From Ruegeria sp. HKCCA6707 (GTDB taxonomy: Bacteria > Pseudomonadota > Alphaproteobacteria > Rhodobacterales > Rhodobacteraceae), in assembly GCF_013033515.1 (NCBI RefSeq), contig NZ_WQEG01000004.1, positions 124,001 through 188,000 on the forward strand: a stretch of 64,000 nt of DNA, written 5' to 3'. Each line of letters opens with the position of its first letter. The stretch's first letter is position 1. Below the pieces are notes generated by a model that was not told the DNA's origin, did not search any database, and saw only the letters and a program-made list of their open reading frames with translations. Of this stretch, positions 8,068 through 16,436 are shown piece after piece. The position numbers and the translations under genes are program-made.

Positions 8068-9075
8068 ATGAAGACATTACTGACAGCCGCTTTTGCGGCC
8101 ACTGTGGCGTGGTCTGGCGCGGCGTTTGCAGAGACAAGCGTTTGCCTGATTACAAAGACCGACACGAACCCGTTTTTCGTGAAGATGCGCGAAGGCGCCG
8201 AGGCAAAAGCAGCTGAGCTGGGCATGACGCTCAAGTCTTTTGCAGGCAAGATCGACGGCGACCATGAAACTCAGGTTCAGGCGATCGAAACCTGTATCCT
8301 TGACGGAGCTTCGGGCATTCTGCTGACCGCTTCTGATACATCATCCATCGTTCCCGCCGTGAAACAGGCGCGCGATGCGGGGCTTTTGGTCATTGCTTTG
8401 GACACACCACTGTCTCCGATTGACGCTGCCGATGCGACCTTTGCCACTGACAACTTCCTGGCAGGTGAGCTGATCGGAAAATGGGCGGCTGGCACGATTG
8501 GCGATACATCTTCGGCCAAGATCGGCATGATGAATATCAATGTATCGCAGCCCACCGTAGGCGTTCTGCGCAATCAGGGTTTCCTCCAGGGCTTTGGCAT
8601 CGACCTTGGTGATCCGGCCAAGTGGGGCGATGAAACCGACGCGCGGATCGTGAACAACGAGGTGACAAACGCCAATGAAGAAGGTGGCCGCAAGTCGATG
8701 GAAAACTTGTTGACCATGGACGCAGGCACCAACGTTCTTTACACAATCAACGAACCGGCAGCCGCTGGTGCACATGAGACGCTGAAGGATTTCGGCAAAG
8801 TCGATGATGTGATCGTGGTATCCGTCGATGGCGGTTGTCCGGGCGTACAGGCCGTTGCCGATGGTGCAATTGGCGCGACCTCACAGCAATACCCGCTGCT
8901 GATGGCATCTTTGGGTGTTGAGGCGGTGAAAGCCTGGGCCGATACGGGTGCGAAGCCTGAGAATACACCTGGCAAAGACTTCTTCGACACAGGTGTGGCC
9001 CTTGTCACCGATAACCCGGTCGATGGTGTTCCTTCGATCTCATCGGCTGAAGGGCTAGAGCTCTGCTGGGGCTGA
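8068..9075 (+). CDS. frcB: Sugar ABC transporter periplasmic binding protein (FrcB-like)
   Basis: 335 residues from the ATG at 8068, preceded by GGGAGG. The longer frame from 8032 lacks this. A signal peptide is clear (cleavage after AFA, about residue 21). The mature protein has the periplasmic binding protein-like I fold of ribose/fructose binders: a [15 protein letters not shown] start, a DTPLSP strand and [12 protein letters not shown]. The adjacent permease, ATPase, P-loop kinase-like protein and divergent ROK regulator match the rhizobial frcBCAK locus, a fructose importer. Sugar specificity is inferred from that synteny. Confidence 0.87.
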   Translation: MKTLLTAAFAATVAWSGAAFAETSVCLITKTDTNPFFVKMREGAEAKAAELGMTLKSFAGKIDGDHETQVQAIETCILDGASGILLTASDTSSIVPAVKQARDAGLLVIALDTPLSPIDAADATFATDNFLAGELIGKWAAGTIGDTSSAKIGMMNINVSQPTVGVLRNQGFLQGFGIDLGDPAKWGDETDARIVNNEVTNANEEGGRKSMENLLTMDAGTNVLYTINEPAAAGAHETLKDFGKVDDVIVVSVDGGCPGVQAVADGAIGATSQQYPLLMASLGVEAVKAWADTGAKPENTPGKDFFDTGVALVTDNPVDGVPSISSAEGLELCWG

Positions 9076-9093
9076 TCTGATCCCGAACATATC

Positions 9094-9120
9094 ACGGAGG
9101 GCGCAGCCTGTGCCCTCCGT
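9094..9120 (+). promoter_or_regulatory. Stem-loop between frcB and frcC
   Basis: A perfect nine-base stem (ACGGAGGGC with GCCCTCCGT) encloses a nine-base loop; no T-run follows. Such hairpins after binding-protein genes usually protect the upstream mRNA from 3' decay and help raise binding protein over permease levels, which is the likely role here. Confidence 0.6.
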
Positions 9121-9181
9121 TCTGCCTCAGGCACCCAAAGCCTGAAACACCGCAATCCTGCATACGCGCCAAGGGGGGATC

Positions 9182-10252
9182 ATGTCCGACAGCAAGGCAG
9201 AAAAGGAATTCGAATCGGGGCTGGTCGGCGCCGAAGACACGGTTGCCGAGTTTGAAGACACGCGGAAGGGTATCATCGGGCGCATCCAGCACTCGCTGCA
9301 TGTCAATCCGGCTTTGGTGCCGCTGATCGTCCTTTTGGCCTCGGTCATCCTGTTCGGAATGCTGATTGGCCAACGGTTCTTTTCTCCCTTCGCTATGACG
9401 CTGATCCTGCAACAGGTTCAGATCGTGGGCATCGTGGCTGCGGCTCAAAGCCTGGTGATCCTGACCGCAGGCATCGACCTGAGCGTTGGTGCGATCATGG
9501 TGTTGTCATCCGTGGTCATGGGCCAGTTTACCTTCCGCTATGGGATGCCGGTGGAGCTTGCCGTACTGTGCGGCCTGTCCGTTGGCATGATCTGCGGGCT
9601 GATCAACGGTTGGTTGGTCGCCTATATGAAGCTGCCGCCCTTCATCGTGACCCTGGGCACTTGGCAGATCATTCTGGCGGCGAACTTCCTCTATTCCGCC
9701 AATGAAACCATCCGCAGCGCGGATATCGAAGAGGTGGCTCCCTTGCTGCAAATCTTCGGTACCAAGTTCAAAGTTGGAGATGCACAACTGACGCTGGGCG
9801 TGATCTTCATGCTCGCGCTGGTGTTCACGCTGGCCTATGCGCTGAAACAGACCGCCTGGGGAAGGCATGTTTACGCGGTGGGCGACGACCCGGATGCAGC
9901 TGAACTGGCCGGCGTAAACGTCAAACGCACGCTGATTTCGGTCTATCTGTTATCCGGTTTGATCTGCGCCTTTGCAGGCTGGGCCATGGTCGGACGCATC
10001 GGATCGATCTCGCCCACGGTCGGACAGTTGGCCAATATCGAAAGCATCACCGCCGTGGTGATCGGAGGCATATCGCTATTCGGAGGGCGCGGCTCGATCC
10101 TGGGCGCGCTATTCGGAGCACTTATCGTTGGCGTGTTCACCCTTGGGCTGCGCCTGCTTGGGGCCGACGCCCAATGGACCTTCCTTCTGATCGGCCTGCT
10201 TATCATTGCCGCCGTCGCCGTTGATCAATGGATCAGAAAGGTATCTGCATAA
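9182..10252 (+). CDS. frcC: Sugar ABC transporter permease (FrcC-like)
   Basis: 356 residues; ATG at 9182 after AGGGGGGATC. A polar N-terminus of about 45 residues precedes eight to ten hydrophobic segments. The family signature regions are present: LTAGIDLSVGAIM near the middle of the first half, LPPFIVTLGT, and VYAVGDDPDAAELAGVNV in the cytoplasmic coupling loop. It forms the inner-membrane channel of the FrcBCA importer. Its stop overlaps the ATG of frcA by one base. Confidence 0.87.
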   Translation: MSDSKAEKEFESGLVGAEDTVAEFEDTRKGIIGRIQHSLHVNPALVPLIVLLASVILFGMLIGQRFFSPFAMTLILQQVQIVGIVAAAQSLVILTAGIDLSVGAIMVLSSVVMGQFTFRYGMPVELAVLCGLSVGMICGLINGWLVAYMKLPPFIVTLGTWQIILAANFLYSANETIRSADIEEVAPLLQIFGTKFKVGDAQLTLGVIFMLALVFTLAYALKQTAWGRHVYAVGDDPDAAELAGVNVKRTLISVYLLSGLICAFAGWAMVGRIGSISPTVGQLANIESITAVVIGGISLFGGRGSILGALFGALIVGVFTLGLRLLGADAQWTFLLIGLLIIAAVAVDQWIRKVSA

Positions 10253-11022
10253 TGGAACCGATCCTCAAAGCCCGAAACCTGGTCAAACGCTATGGGCGTG
10301 TAACGGCCTTGGATCATTGCGATTTTGAGCTTATGCCCGGTGAAATCCTAGGCGTGATCGGCGATAACGGGGCCGGTAAATCGACCCTAATCAAAGCCCT
10401 ATGCGGCGCCGTCATCCCTGATCAGGGCGAGGTGTTTCTGGATGGAACCAAAGTCGCGTTCTCATCACCGATCGAAGCGCGCGAACAAGGCATCGAAACC
10501 GTCTATCAGACCCTGGCCATGAGCCCTGCACTTTCGATTGCAGACAACATGTTCATGGGGCGCGAGTTGCGCAAACCTGGCATCATGGGCAAAGTCTTTG
10601 GTCAACTCGACAAAAAGAAGATGCAGGATTTCGCGCGCGAAAAACTCACCGAGTTGGGCCTGATGACGATCCAGAATATCAACCAAGCGGTTGAAACATT
10701 GTCGGGCGGGCAGCGGCAGGGCGTGGCTGTGGCACGCGCGGCTGCCTTTGGATCCAAGGTTATTATCCTGGACGAACCGACTGCGGCGCTCGGCGTCAAG
10801 GAAAGCCGCCGCGTGCTGGACCTGATCCAGGATGTCAAAGCGCGCGGTATCCCGATCATCCTGATCAGCCACAACATGCCTCATGTGTTCGAGGTCTGCG
10901 ACCGCATCCATATCCACCGCCTTGGCAAGCGCCTGACTGTCATTGATCCGAAAGACCATGAAATGTCCGACGCCGTCGCTTATATGACCGGCGCGAAAAG
11001 GCCGGAAACAGCCGCTGCGTGA
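10252..11022 (+). CDS. frcA: Sugar ABC transporter ATP-binding protein (FrcA-like)
   Basis: 256 residues from the ATG at 10252, overlapping the frcC stop (TAATG). It is a single ABC domain, as in FrcA, unlike the duplicated RbsA type. Walker A GDNGAGKST is at 37-45. The Q-loop is in VYQTLAM, the signature is LSGGQRQ, Walker B is VIILDEP and the switch His is in LISHNM. It powers uptake through FrcC. The stop is overlapped by the GTG of the kinase gene. Confidence 0.87.
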   Translation: MEPILKARNLVKRYGRVTALDHCDFELMPGEILGVIGDNGAGKSTLIKALCGAVIPDQGEVFLDGTKVAFSSPIEAREQGIETVYQTLAMSPALSIADNMFMGRELRKPGIMGKVFGQLDKKKMQDFAREKLTELGLMTIQNINQAVETLSGGQRQGVAVARAAAFGSKVIILDEPTAALGVKESRRVLDLIQDVKARGIPIILISHNMPHVFEVCDRIHIHRLGKRLTVIDPKDHEMSDAVAYMTGAKRPETAAA

Positions 11023-11654
11023 CACCCATGGATCTCGAGGAACAGGTCAACCGCATTGTTGCATTGATTAAGCCGTCCAAGGTCAAAGACACACGCCAGT
11101 TGATCGCAATCGCCGGGCCACCCGCATCGGGCAAGTCCACGCTTGCCGAAAAGGTCCGCCAACGGCTTGAGAAAAACGGGATACCCTGCGGGCTGGTGCC
11201 CATGGACGGCTTTCATCTGGACAATGACACTCTGTCAAATCGCGGTCTTCTGGCCCGTAAAGGTGCGCCTGAAACCTTTGATACCGAAGGGTTCAACGAT
11301 CTTCTTTCGCGCGCATTACGCGAAGACACCGTCACCGTTCCGTTGTTTGATCGAAGCAGGGATTGCGTCGTTCAGAACGCTGCGCGCATTGACGTGTCTC
11401 AAAGACACGTGGTCGTTGAGGGCAACTATCTCTTTCTAAAAGATCCAGCATGGCGCCCTTTGACCCAATACTGGTCGTTGAGCGTGTTTATTGAACCCAA
11501 GCTTGATGTGCTCAAAGAGCGACTGATAAACAGATGGCTCGATCATGGCTATCACCCAAACCAAGCGCTTGAAAAAGCAACTGAGAACGACCTTGTCAAC
11601 GCAAGGCTTGTTCTTGAACAATGCGACAGATCGGTGGTCGATCTGATCCTTTGA
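11019..11654 (+). CDS. frcK: P-loop kinase-like protein (FrcK-like)
   Basis: 211 residues from GTG at 11019 (GTGA overlap with frcA); the ATG at 11028 is an alternative. A P-loop GPPASGKST is at 33-41 and is followed by the pantothenate/uridine-kinase-type motif MDGFHLDN. A VVEGNYL strand and a C-terminal helix typical of that kinase group follow. FrcK of rhizobia is a putative kinase in the fructose operon whose substrate is unsettled. This protein could phosphorylate the imported sugar or a derivative. Last gene of the operon. Confidence 0.75.
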   Translation: MTPMDLEEQVNRIVALIKPSKVKDTRQLIAIAGPPASGKSTLAEKVRQRLEKNGIPCGLVPMDGFHLDNDTLSNRGLLARKGAPETFDTEGFNDLLSRALREDTVTVPLFDRSRDCVVQNAARIDVSQRHVVVEGNYLFLKDPAWRPLTQYWSLSVFIEPKLDVLKERLINRWLDHGYHPNQALEKATENDLVNARLVLEQCDRSVVDLIL

Positions 11655-11991
11655 ACGCTCTCCTTAGATTGGCTACCTGTGCGACGGTCAACACTTACGT
11701 TTGCAAGATTACCGACCATCAAGATGCCAGATGCCAGATGCCAGATGCCATCGAATGTGCCGTTCCAACCATCAAAGAAATGATGCTCGATAGTGGTCAC
11801 GTCCATCGCGCGCACGGCAAGCGTTGTTCGGCAAAACGCCCGCTGGTGCCTTTTCAGCGTCGGCAAGTCACAAATGGCAAAGAGTTGCACAGGTCACACT
11901 CGATGTGCTTTCGTGAGTTAGCGCGATTGGAGGCGTTTGCTGTCGATCGAGCTATGCGCCAGCTTGTATCCAAACCGATGCGTAAACGGTC
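11655..11991. other. Intergenic stretch without a convincing gene
   Basis: About 340 bases lie between frcK and the convergent glycosyltransferase. Both strands have open frames of about 110-140 codons, but they overlap neighbouring genes, lack good ribosome sites and show no family I recognise. The only structured element is the seven-base tandem repeat at 11723-11750. No integrase or copy of the tRNA-Arg 3' end was seen. Confidence 0.5.
11723..11750. repeat. Tandem repeat, four perfect GATGCCA units
   Basis: Four exact, uninterrupted heptamers occupy 28 bases in the spacer at the left edge of the AT-rich glycosyltransferase block. The unit length is not a multiple of three, so slippage would shift any frame crossing it. 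Confidence 0.9.
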
Positions 11992-12993
11992 TTATTTCGA
12001 ACGATCTCTCTTCATTCGCCGTCGGATTCGACCGATGTAGATGAGACGAGGCAGTTTATGCGGATAGCGGATAGCCAATTGCAATAAACTACGCTCGTCT
12101 TCGAGAAGCTTCTCAAAACGGCCTTCCTTCTTTAGCCACCTTGGGGCAATCGACCTAAATTTTTCTTCGAACGTAATCTCGTCAGAGTCAGTCGACGCGT
12201 TGGAATCTCTTGTCTGAATAGGTTTTTCTGTCCGAATTTTTTCTCTCCGCACATACCGTTTCACAAAATCCTGACCATAGAACCTTTCGACTACCTTCTC
12301 AGGATGGTTTGAATATCTACTGTAAACATCGGCCCACTCGGCAACGCAGCGTGTTGCGTTTTGTGCGGAAAACCCTCCGCCATAGTACCTGCATACGAAC
12401 AGTTCAGCATGCTGAATTTGGTAACCCTTTGCATGCGCACGAAGCAGCAGATCGTGGTCCGCGACAATGCGTAGCTGAGTGTCAAAGGGTTCTTTCGCAA
12501 GCAACTCACGTTTGTAGAAGGTTGCCTGATGGCAGGGAAAACGTCCATGCCAGCCACCTTCTAAATTACCATCAGATAAACGTTTGGCGAGCTGATCCAT
12601 TCCAGAAGCTCTTCGGAAATGATGAGCGCCGCCGGACACGTAGTCATGGTCACCATATAGAATATCGGGTTCGTTTCGCAGAAACTGTGAGACCTCTGTC
12701 AAAGTGTCCTGCTTGAAGAAGATGTCACCGGAATTCAGAAACACGACATATTCACCGGTAGCTTTTTCACACGCGGTATTCATCGCCGCGTACACACCCT
12801 CGTCAGGGCAAGACGCATAATAATCAAAGGCTTCTTTATACCGATTGAGATACTGGCGGCCAGGGTCAGACCAGCTGGACCCATCAAGAACGACCCATTC
12901 GACTTCTGTGTAATTCTGCGCAAGAACGCTTTCTGCTGTCCTGGCAAAGTCACTGTCAGGGTTAAGAACAATTGTGACGACCGAGATTTTCAT
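11992..12993 (-). CDS. Glycosyltransferase family 2 protein
   Basis: 333 residues. The GT-A start MKISVVTIVLN is followed by VEWVVLDGSSWSDPG (about 32-45), the nucleotide-sugar region, and VVFLNSGD (83-90), the DXD-like metal site. A catalytic-base region around ADHDLLLRA follows. The C-terminal 80 residues are basic and of no known domain. It transfers a sugar to a surface glycan, substrate unknown. Its ATG overlaps the stop of the upstream glycosyltransferase (ATGA). Base composition is clearly more AT-rich than the flanking frc and lacI-type genes, suggesting acquisition. Confidence 0.85.
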   Translation of the reverse strand: MKISVVTIVLNPDSDFARTAESVLAQNYTEVEWVVLDGSSWSDPGRQYLNRYKEAFDYYASCPDEGVYAAMNTACEKATGEYVVFLNSGDIFFKQDTLTEVSQFLRNEPDILYGDHDYVSGGAHHFRRASGMDQLAKRLSDGNLEGGWHGRFPCHQATFYKRELLAKEPFDTQLRIVADHDLLLRAHAKGYQIQHAELFVCRYYGGGFSAQNATRCVAEWADVYSRYSNHPEKVVERFYGQDFVKRYVRREKIRTEKPIQTRDSNASTDSDEITFEEKFRSIAPRWLKKEGRFEKLLEDERSLLQLAIRYPHKLPRLIYIGRIRRRMKRDRSK

Positions 12994-14018
12994 TGACGAA
13001 GACCAGCTTGGATTGTCACTTGGCGTTCAAACTCGGATCCGGGGTCCGAGGTGTAAGCGGAGTACCCCTGCGTGAGAACGTCTTCGAGCCGTTTCACGTC
13101 CTGCAGCCAATTATTGCGACCGCGCGCTACGCTTTCAAGAATCCGGTCTGACATCTCCAAGAGACCATTTTCGGTCAGAGATGGAAGACTTTCTGAGCCA
13201 TGGTTTTTTCCAAGCAAAAAACCGGTCTCTCCGTCCGAAATGTATTCGTTTAGCGTAGGTTTGTCCGGTCCAATGACAATTTGCCCGCTCGCCATTGCTT
13301 CAAGAAAGCTCATTCCAATACCTTCGGCTTCACGCGGTGCAAAATAGACGGCATGTTTACGCGCTTCTGCGATAGCCTGTTCTTTGCTGTCGTACCACTC
13401 GGAAAACGCAAGCTCGATCGCAGGCCCACCAGACGAAGCGGCGGCCAACAGTGTTGCTTTTCGCTCTTCGATCTCAGACGAAAAATCTCCGGCAAGATGT
13501 ATTTGTAGTTTTTGGATCCCAAGAACGCGACACGCCTCGATTACTGTTTCTCCGTCATAATCCGTGCCCGGTCGACGTTCCCAGAAATATGCAGATAATG
13601 GCCCGTCAGCTTGCCAAAGCCTTGTCTCGACCTCGGGATAATACCGAACCAGGACACTGTTGCAGCGAGCAGCTTGAAGAATGGAATGCATAGCAAAGCT
13701 GAACGATACAAAGGTTGCTCTTGGAAATCGTTGCCAAAATTCTTCTTTCAGCTGAATCGAGCCATCATACATTGGAATAATATTGAATTGTCCGGAAACG
13801 TGATGGTAAAGCCGGCTCGCTGCGAGTTCTGATTGCCAAAAAAATAGATGTTCATACTCGTTATCGAGAAACGGAGTATAGTCAAACCCGTAAGGGTCAG
13901 CTGGATCGAAAAAGAAAGAGTCAACTTCGAAGAACTTCGATACGATTTCTTGAAAAAACTTACTCGACCCAGTTTTTTCGTGAAATGTATGTCCAATAAA
14001 GGCAGCGCGCTTTTTCAT
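12990..14018 (-). CDS. Glycosyltransferase, GT-B fold (family 4-like)
   Basis: 342 residues from ATG at 14018 (MKKRAAFIGHTF), seven bases after the sulfotransferase stop; a 20-residue longer frame would start inside that gene. The C-terminal half carries the retaining GT-B signature APREAEGIGMSFLEAMASG, with the two Glu of the E-x7-E motif. ISDGETGFLLG follows. The N-terminal acceptor domain is unlike common families. Middle gene of the sulfotransferase-GT-GT operon; codon use is AT-rich. Likely builds a sulfated or locally decorated glycan; donor sugar unknown. Confidence 0.75.
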   Translation of the reverse strand: MKKRAAFIGHTFHEKTGSSKFFQEIVSKFFEVDSFFFDPADPYGFDYTPFLDNEYEHLFFWQSELAASRLYHHVSGQFNIIPMYDGSIQLKEEFWQRFPRATFVSFSFAMHSILQAARCNSVLVRYYPEVETRLWQADGPLSAYFWERRPGTDYDGETVIEACRVLGIQKLQIHLAGDFSSEIEERKATLLAAASSGGPAIELAFSEWYDSKEQAIAEARKHAVYFAPREAEGIGMSFLEAMASGQIVIGPDKPTLNEYISDGETGFLLGKNHGSESLPSLTENGLLEMSDRILESVARGRNNWLQDVKRLEDVLTQGYSAYTSDPGSEFERQVTIQAGLRQ

Positions 14019-14025
14019 TATCTCA

Positions 14026-14793
14026 CTATTCCAGAATCTTTGGCCAATTTTGTATTTCTTGTGCGGAAATTTCGTCAACTTTCTTGATGATTTTTTTGCT
14101 CAAAACGAGCTTATCGTAACTGTTTGCGGCCTCACCATGGTTTGGTCTGTTGACAACACGGTTTTGTTTCCAAAAGGCAGCTAACGCCTCAGAGTCTCTG
14201 GTTCCAAGAGAAAGAAATCTTCTAATCTCGTCGACAACATTTTCAGGCCTGTCTCTTAGGTCAGGCTGAAAAATTTCCAAACGCTTCTCTTCGGGGATAT
14301 GACTTCGCATTTTCCGCCAAGCCTCTTGGCATTTAACCCAGCGGTTCGCTACTTCCAGCTCTTTTCCATTCAAGATATCTGGCCAAGTTGCGACGTTCGA
14401 ACGTACAGCTTCACGCGGATCTCTGTAAATATAAAAAAACCACGCTTCGGGGAACAGTTCGATGAGTGCTGGAATTGCGTTCACCTGTTGAATATCAGGT
14501 GTTTTATCAATCCACTTTAAAGAGTCTGCATCCAGGGAATTAATAAAAGCTTCGTCAACGGCCTTGGCAATTGAAGAAAACAGCGCAGCTTTGGCACTTT
14601 CTTCCCGAACGATACAATTCGGATTAACTCGATTGTCTCTGATGCGCAGTATTGCCTCAGTAAAGAGGTATATAAAATGACCCTCTTTAGAGTAAGACGC
14701 AAATCCGTCCAAACAGCTTAATCCACTCGCTAACCCAGTGGTCCCAGAACGAGGAAAGCCTAAAATAAAGATAGGTCCACATACGGATTTCAT
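14026..14793 (-). CDS. PAPS-dependent sulfotransferase family protein
   Basis: 255 residues. GFPRSGTT at 12-19 is the 5'-phosphosulfate-binding loop and YIYRDPREAVRS at 121-132 is the 3'-phosphate-binding motif of PAPS sulfotransferases. A central KTPD element also fits. It would move sulfate from PAPS to a hydroxyl on a glycan or lipid, releasing PAP, which CysQ-type nucleotidases remove. It is the first gene of a leftward three-gene operon with two glycosyltransferases. The gene is AT-rich with many AAA, GAA and TTT codons, unlike the GC-rich core. Confidence 0.85.
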   Translation of the reverse strand: MKSVCGPIFILGFPRSGTTGLASGLSCLDGFASYSKEGHFIYLFTEAILRIRDNRVNPNCIVREESAKAALFSSIAKAVDEAFINSLDADSLKWIDKTPDIQQVNAIPALIELFPEAWFFYIYRDPREAVRSNVATWPDILNGKELEVANRWVKCQEAWRKMRSHIPEEKRLEIFQPDLRDRPENVVDEIRRFLSLGTRDSEALAAFWKQNRVVNRPNHGEAANSYDKLVLSKKIIKKVDEISAQEIQNWPKILE

Positions 14794-15215
14794 ACCACTA
14801 CTTTCCTCGACAGAGCCAAGTAAACTGTGTCTTACAGGCGATTAGATAGCACCACCCGCAGAGATAGTTTCGGATAGTTTGGTTTTGGCTCGAGTGCAAT
14901 AGCCCATCACATCTAGGCTCGCCCATGTGCGTTGTGGCCTCAATACCGGTTGATCTTTGTGACGTGTTTTTCTGATCTCCGGTAAGGCACAGACCTTCTG
15001 AATGATGGTGACACTTCATTCCTACCGGATCACGGGAGTGCTCGCAGTGATCAGAGCTTTTCGCGCTCGGTTTCTTGCTGTTGCCATCGACAATGAGATT
15101 TCGTGAGCCCGAACCGCAGCGGTAGAGCAGGTTCACACTGCGAAACAGGCGACGCGCCGACGACCAACGCATACGGACCCCAAGGCAAAGACACCACATA
15201 GTTTTGAAGATCGCC
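14794..15215. other. Spacer between sulfotransferase operon and tRNA-Arg, no gene recognised
   Basis: About 420 bases. A leftward frame of 133 codons fills most of it, but it overlaps the tRNA side of the region, has odd composition and matches no family I know. This is the side where elements inserting at the tRNA 3' end would lie, yet no integrase or repeated tRNA end is visible. It presumably holds the promoter of the sulfotransferase operon. Confidence 0.45.
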
Positions 15216-15292
15216 TGGCGACCCCGGCAGGATTCGAACCTGCAACCTGCCCCTTAGGAGGGGGCTGCTCTATCCAGTTGAGCCACGGGGCC
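15216..15292 (-). tRNA. tRNA-Arg (anticodon CCT)
   Basis: 77 bases on the minus strand fold as a complete tRNA. The seven-pair acceptor stem has one G-U pair. The D arm is closed by GCTC/GAGC, the five-pair anticodon stem is GCCCC/GGGGC with loop CTCCTAA, and the T arm is GCAGG-TTCGAAT-CCTGC. The discriminator is G and the CCA end is encoded. Anticodon CCT reads the rare Arg codon AGG. Confidence 0.95.
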
Positions 15293-15406
15293 GCGCGTCG
15301 ATGTCTGTAACCGGCTTTTTCGGCGATGTCATCGGCTTTGCTCGAGTATTGAACAGTTTGCCTTGTTTACGATAGCATCGGACAAAACAACGACGCAGGT
15401 CCTCCG

Positions 15407-16432
15407 GTGACGACAGACACAAAACGCCCGCTTACCCTTCGTGATGTTTCAGAAGCGTCCGGAGTATCCGAAATGACGGTCAGCCGGGTGTTGCGCAATC
15501 GAGGCGATGTGTCTGATGCCACGCGCACTCGGGTTCTGGCCGCGGCGAAAGAGCTGGGCTATGTGCCCAACAAGATAGCAGGTGCCTTGGCATCGAGCCG
15601 GGTGAACCTGGTTGCGGTTATCATCCCGTCACTGTCGAATATGGTGTTTCCTGAGGTTCTGACCGGCATCAACCAGATTCTGGAAGATACCGAGCTACAA
15701 CCCGTGGTCGGCGTCACCGATTATCTTCCTGAAAAAGAAGAGAAAGTTCTGTACGAGATGCTATCCTGGCGTCCGTCTGGGGTGATCATCGCGGGGCTGG
15801 AGCATACCGAGGCGTCGCGCGCCATGCTGGATGCGGCTGGTATTCCGGTGGTCGAGATCATGGATACAGATGGTAAACCGGTGGACGCGATGGTTGGTAT
15901 ATCGCACCGGCGCGCCGGGCGCGAAATGGCGCAGGCGATTCTGAAAGCCGGGTATCAGCATATCGGGTTCATGGGCACCAAAATGCCGCTGGATCACCGC
16001 GCCCGCAAACGGTTTGAAGGCTTTACCGAAGTTCTGGGCAAGAACGGGATCGAAATCGAAGATCGCGAGTTCTATTCCGGCGGCTCGGCCCTGGCAAAAG
16101 GGCGAGAGATGACGCAATCCATGCTGGAACGCTCGCCTGATCTGGATTTTCTGTATTACTCGAACGACATGATCGGTGCGGGTGGGCTGTTGTATCTGCT
16201 GGAACAGGGTATTGATGTGCCCGGTCAGATTGGTCTGGCCGGGTTTAACAATGTCGAACTGCTGCAAGGGCTGCCGCGCAAGCTGGCCACGATGGATGCC
16301 TGCCGTCTGGAAATCGGGCGCAACGCGGCGCAGATCATCGCGGCACAGCTTGAGGATCCGGAGGCCGAGGTTGAAACCCGCGTGACCCTGACGCCCAAGA
16401 TCAACTTTGGCGATACGTTGAAGCGGCGCTAG
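15407..16432 (+). CDS. LacI-family transcriptional regulator, GntR (gluconate)-like
   Basis: 341 residues from a GTG at 15407 with GCAGGT upstream. The LacI helix-turn-helix lies near residues 10-30 (LTLRDVSEASGVSEMTVSRV) with a hinge helix ending ALASSRVNLVAVI. A periplasmic-binding-protein-like effector domain follows (IIAGLEHTE, MGTKMPLDHRARKR, YYSNDMIGAGG). These effector motifs are like those of gluconate repressors of the GntR/LacI type. No gluconate genes are adjacent, so the regulon lies elsewhere. The next gene starts five bases after its stop. Confidence 0.8.
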   Translation: MTTDTKRPLTLRDVSEASGVSEMTVSRVLRNRGDVSDATRTRVLAAAKELGYVPNKIAGALASSRVNLVAVIIPSLSNMVFPEVLTGINQILEDTELQPVVGVTDYLPEKEEKVLYEMLSWRPSGVIIAGLEHTEASRAMLDAAGIPVVEIMDTDGKPVDAMVGISHRRAGREMAQAILKAGYQHIGFMGTKMPLDHRARKRFEGFTEVLGKNGIEIEDREFYSGGSALAKGREMTQSMLERSPDLDFLYYSNDMIGAGGLLYLLEQGIDVPGQIGLAGFNNVELLQGLPRKLATMDACRLEIGRNAAQIIAAQLEDPEAEVETRVTLTPKINFGDTLKRR

Positions 16433-16436
16433 ACGC

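Noticed and set aside
11552-12040. Transposase remnant in the spacer after frcK
   Set aside because: The two overlapping frames show no DDE or HTH motif and no terminal inverted repeats; the tandem heptamer explains part of the open frame.
14798-15245. Protein genes on the minus strand beside tRNA-Arg
   Set aside because: The frames run into the tRNA or its flank, have unlikely composition and no recognisable motif.
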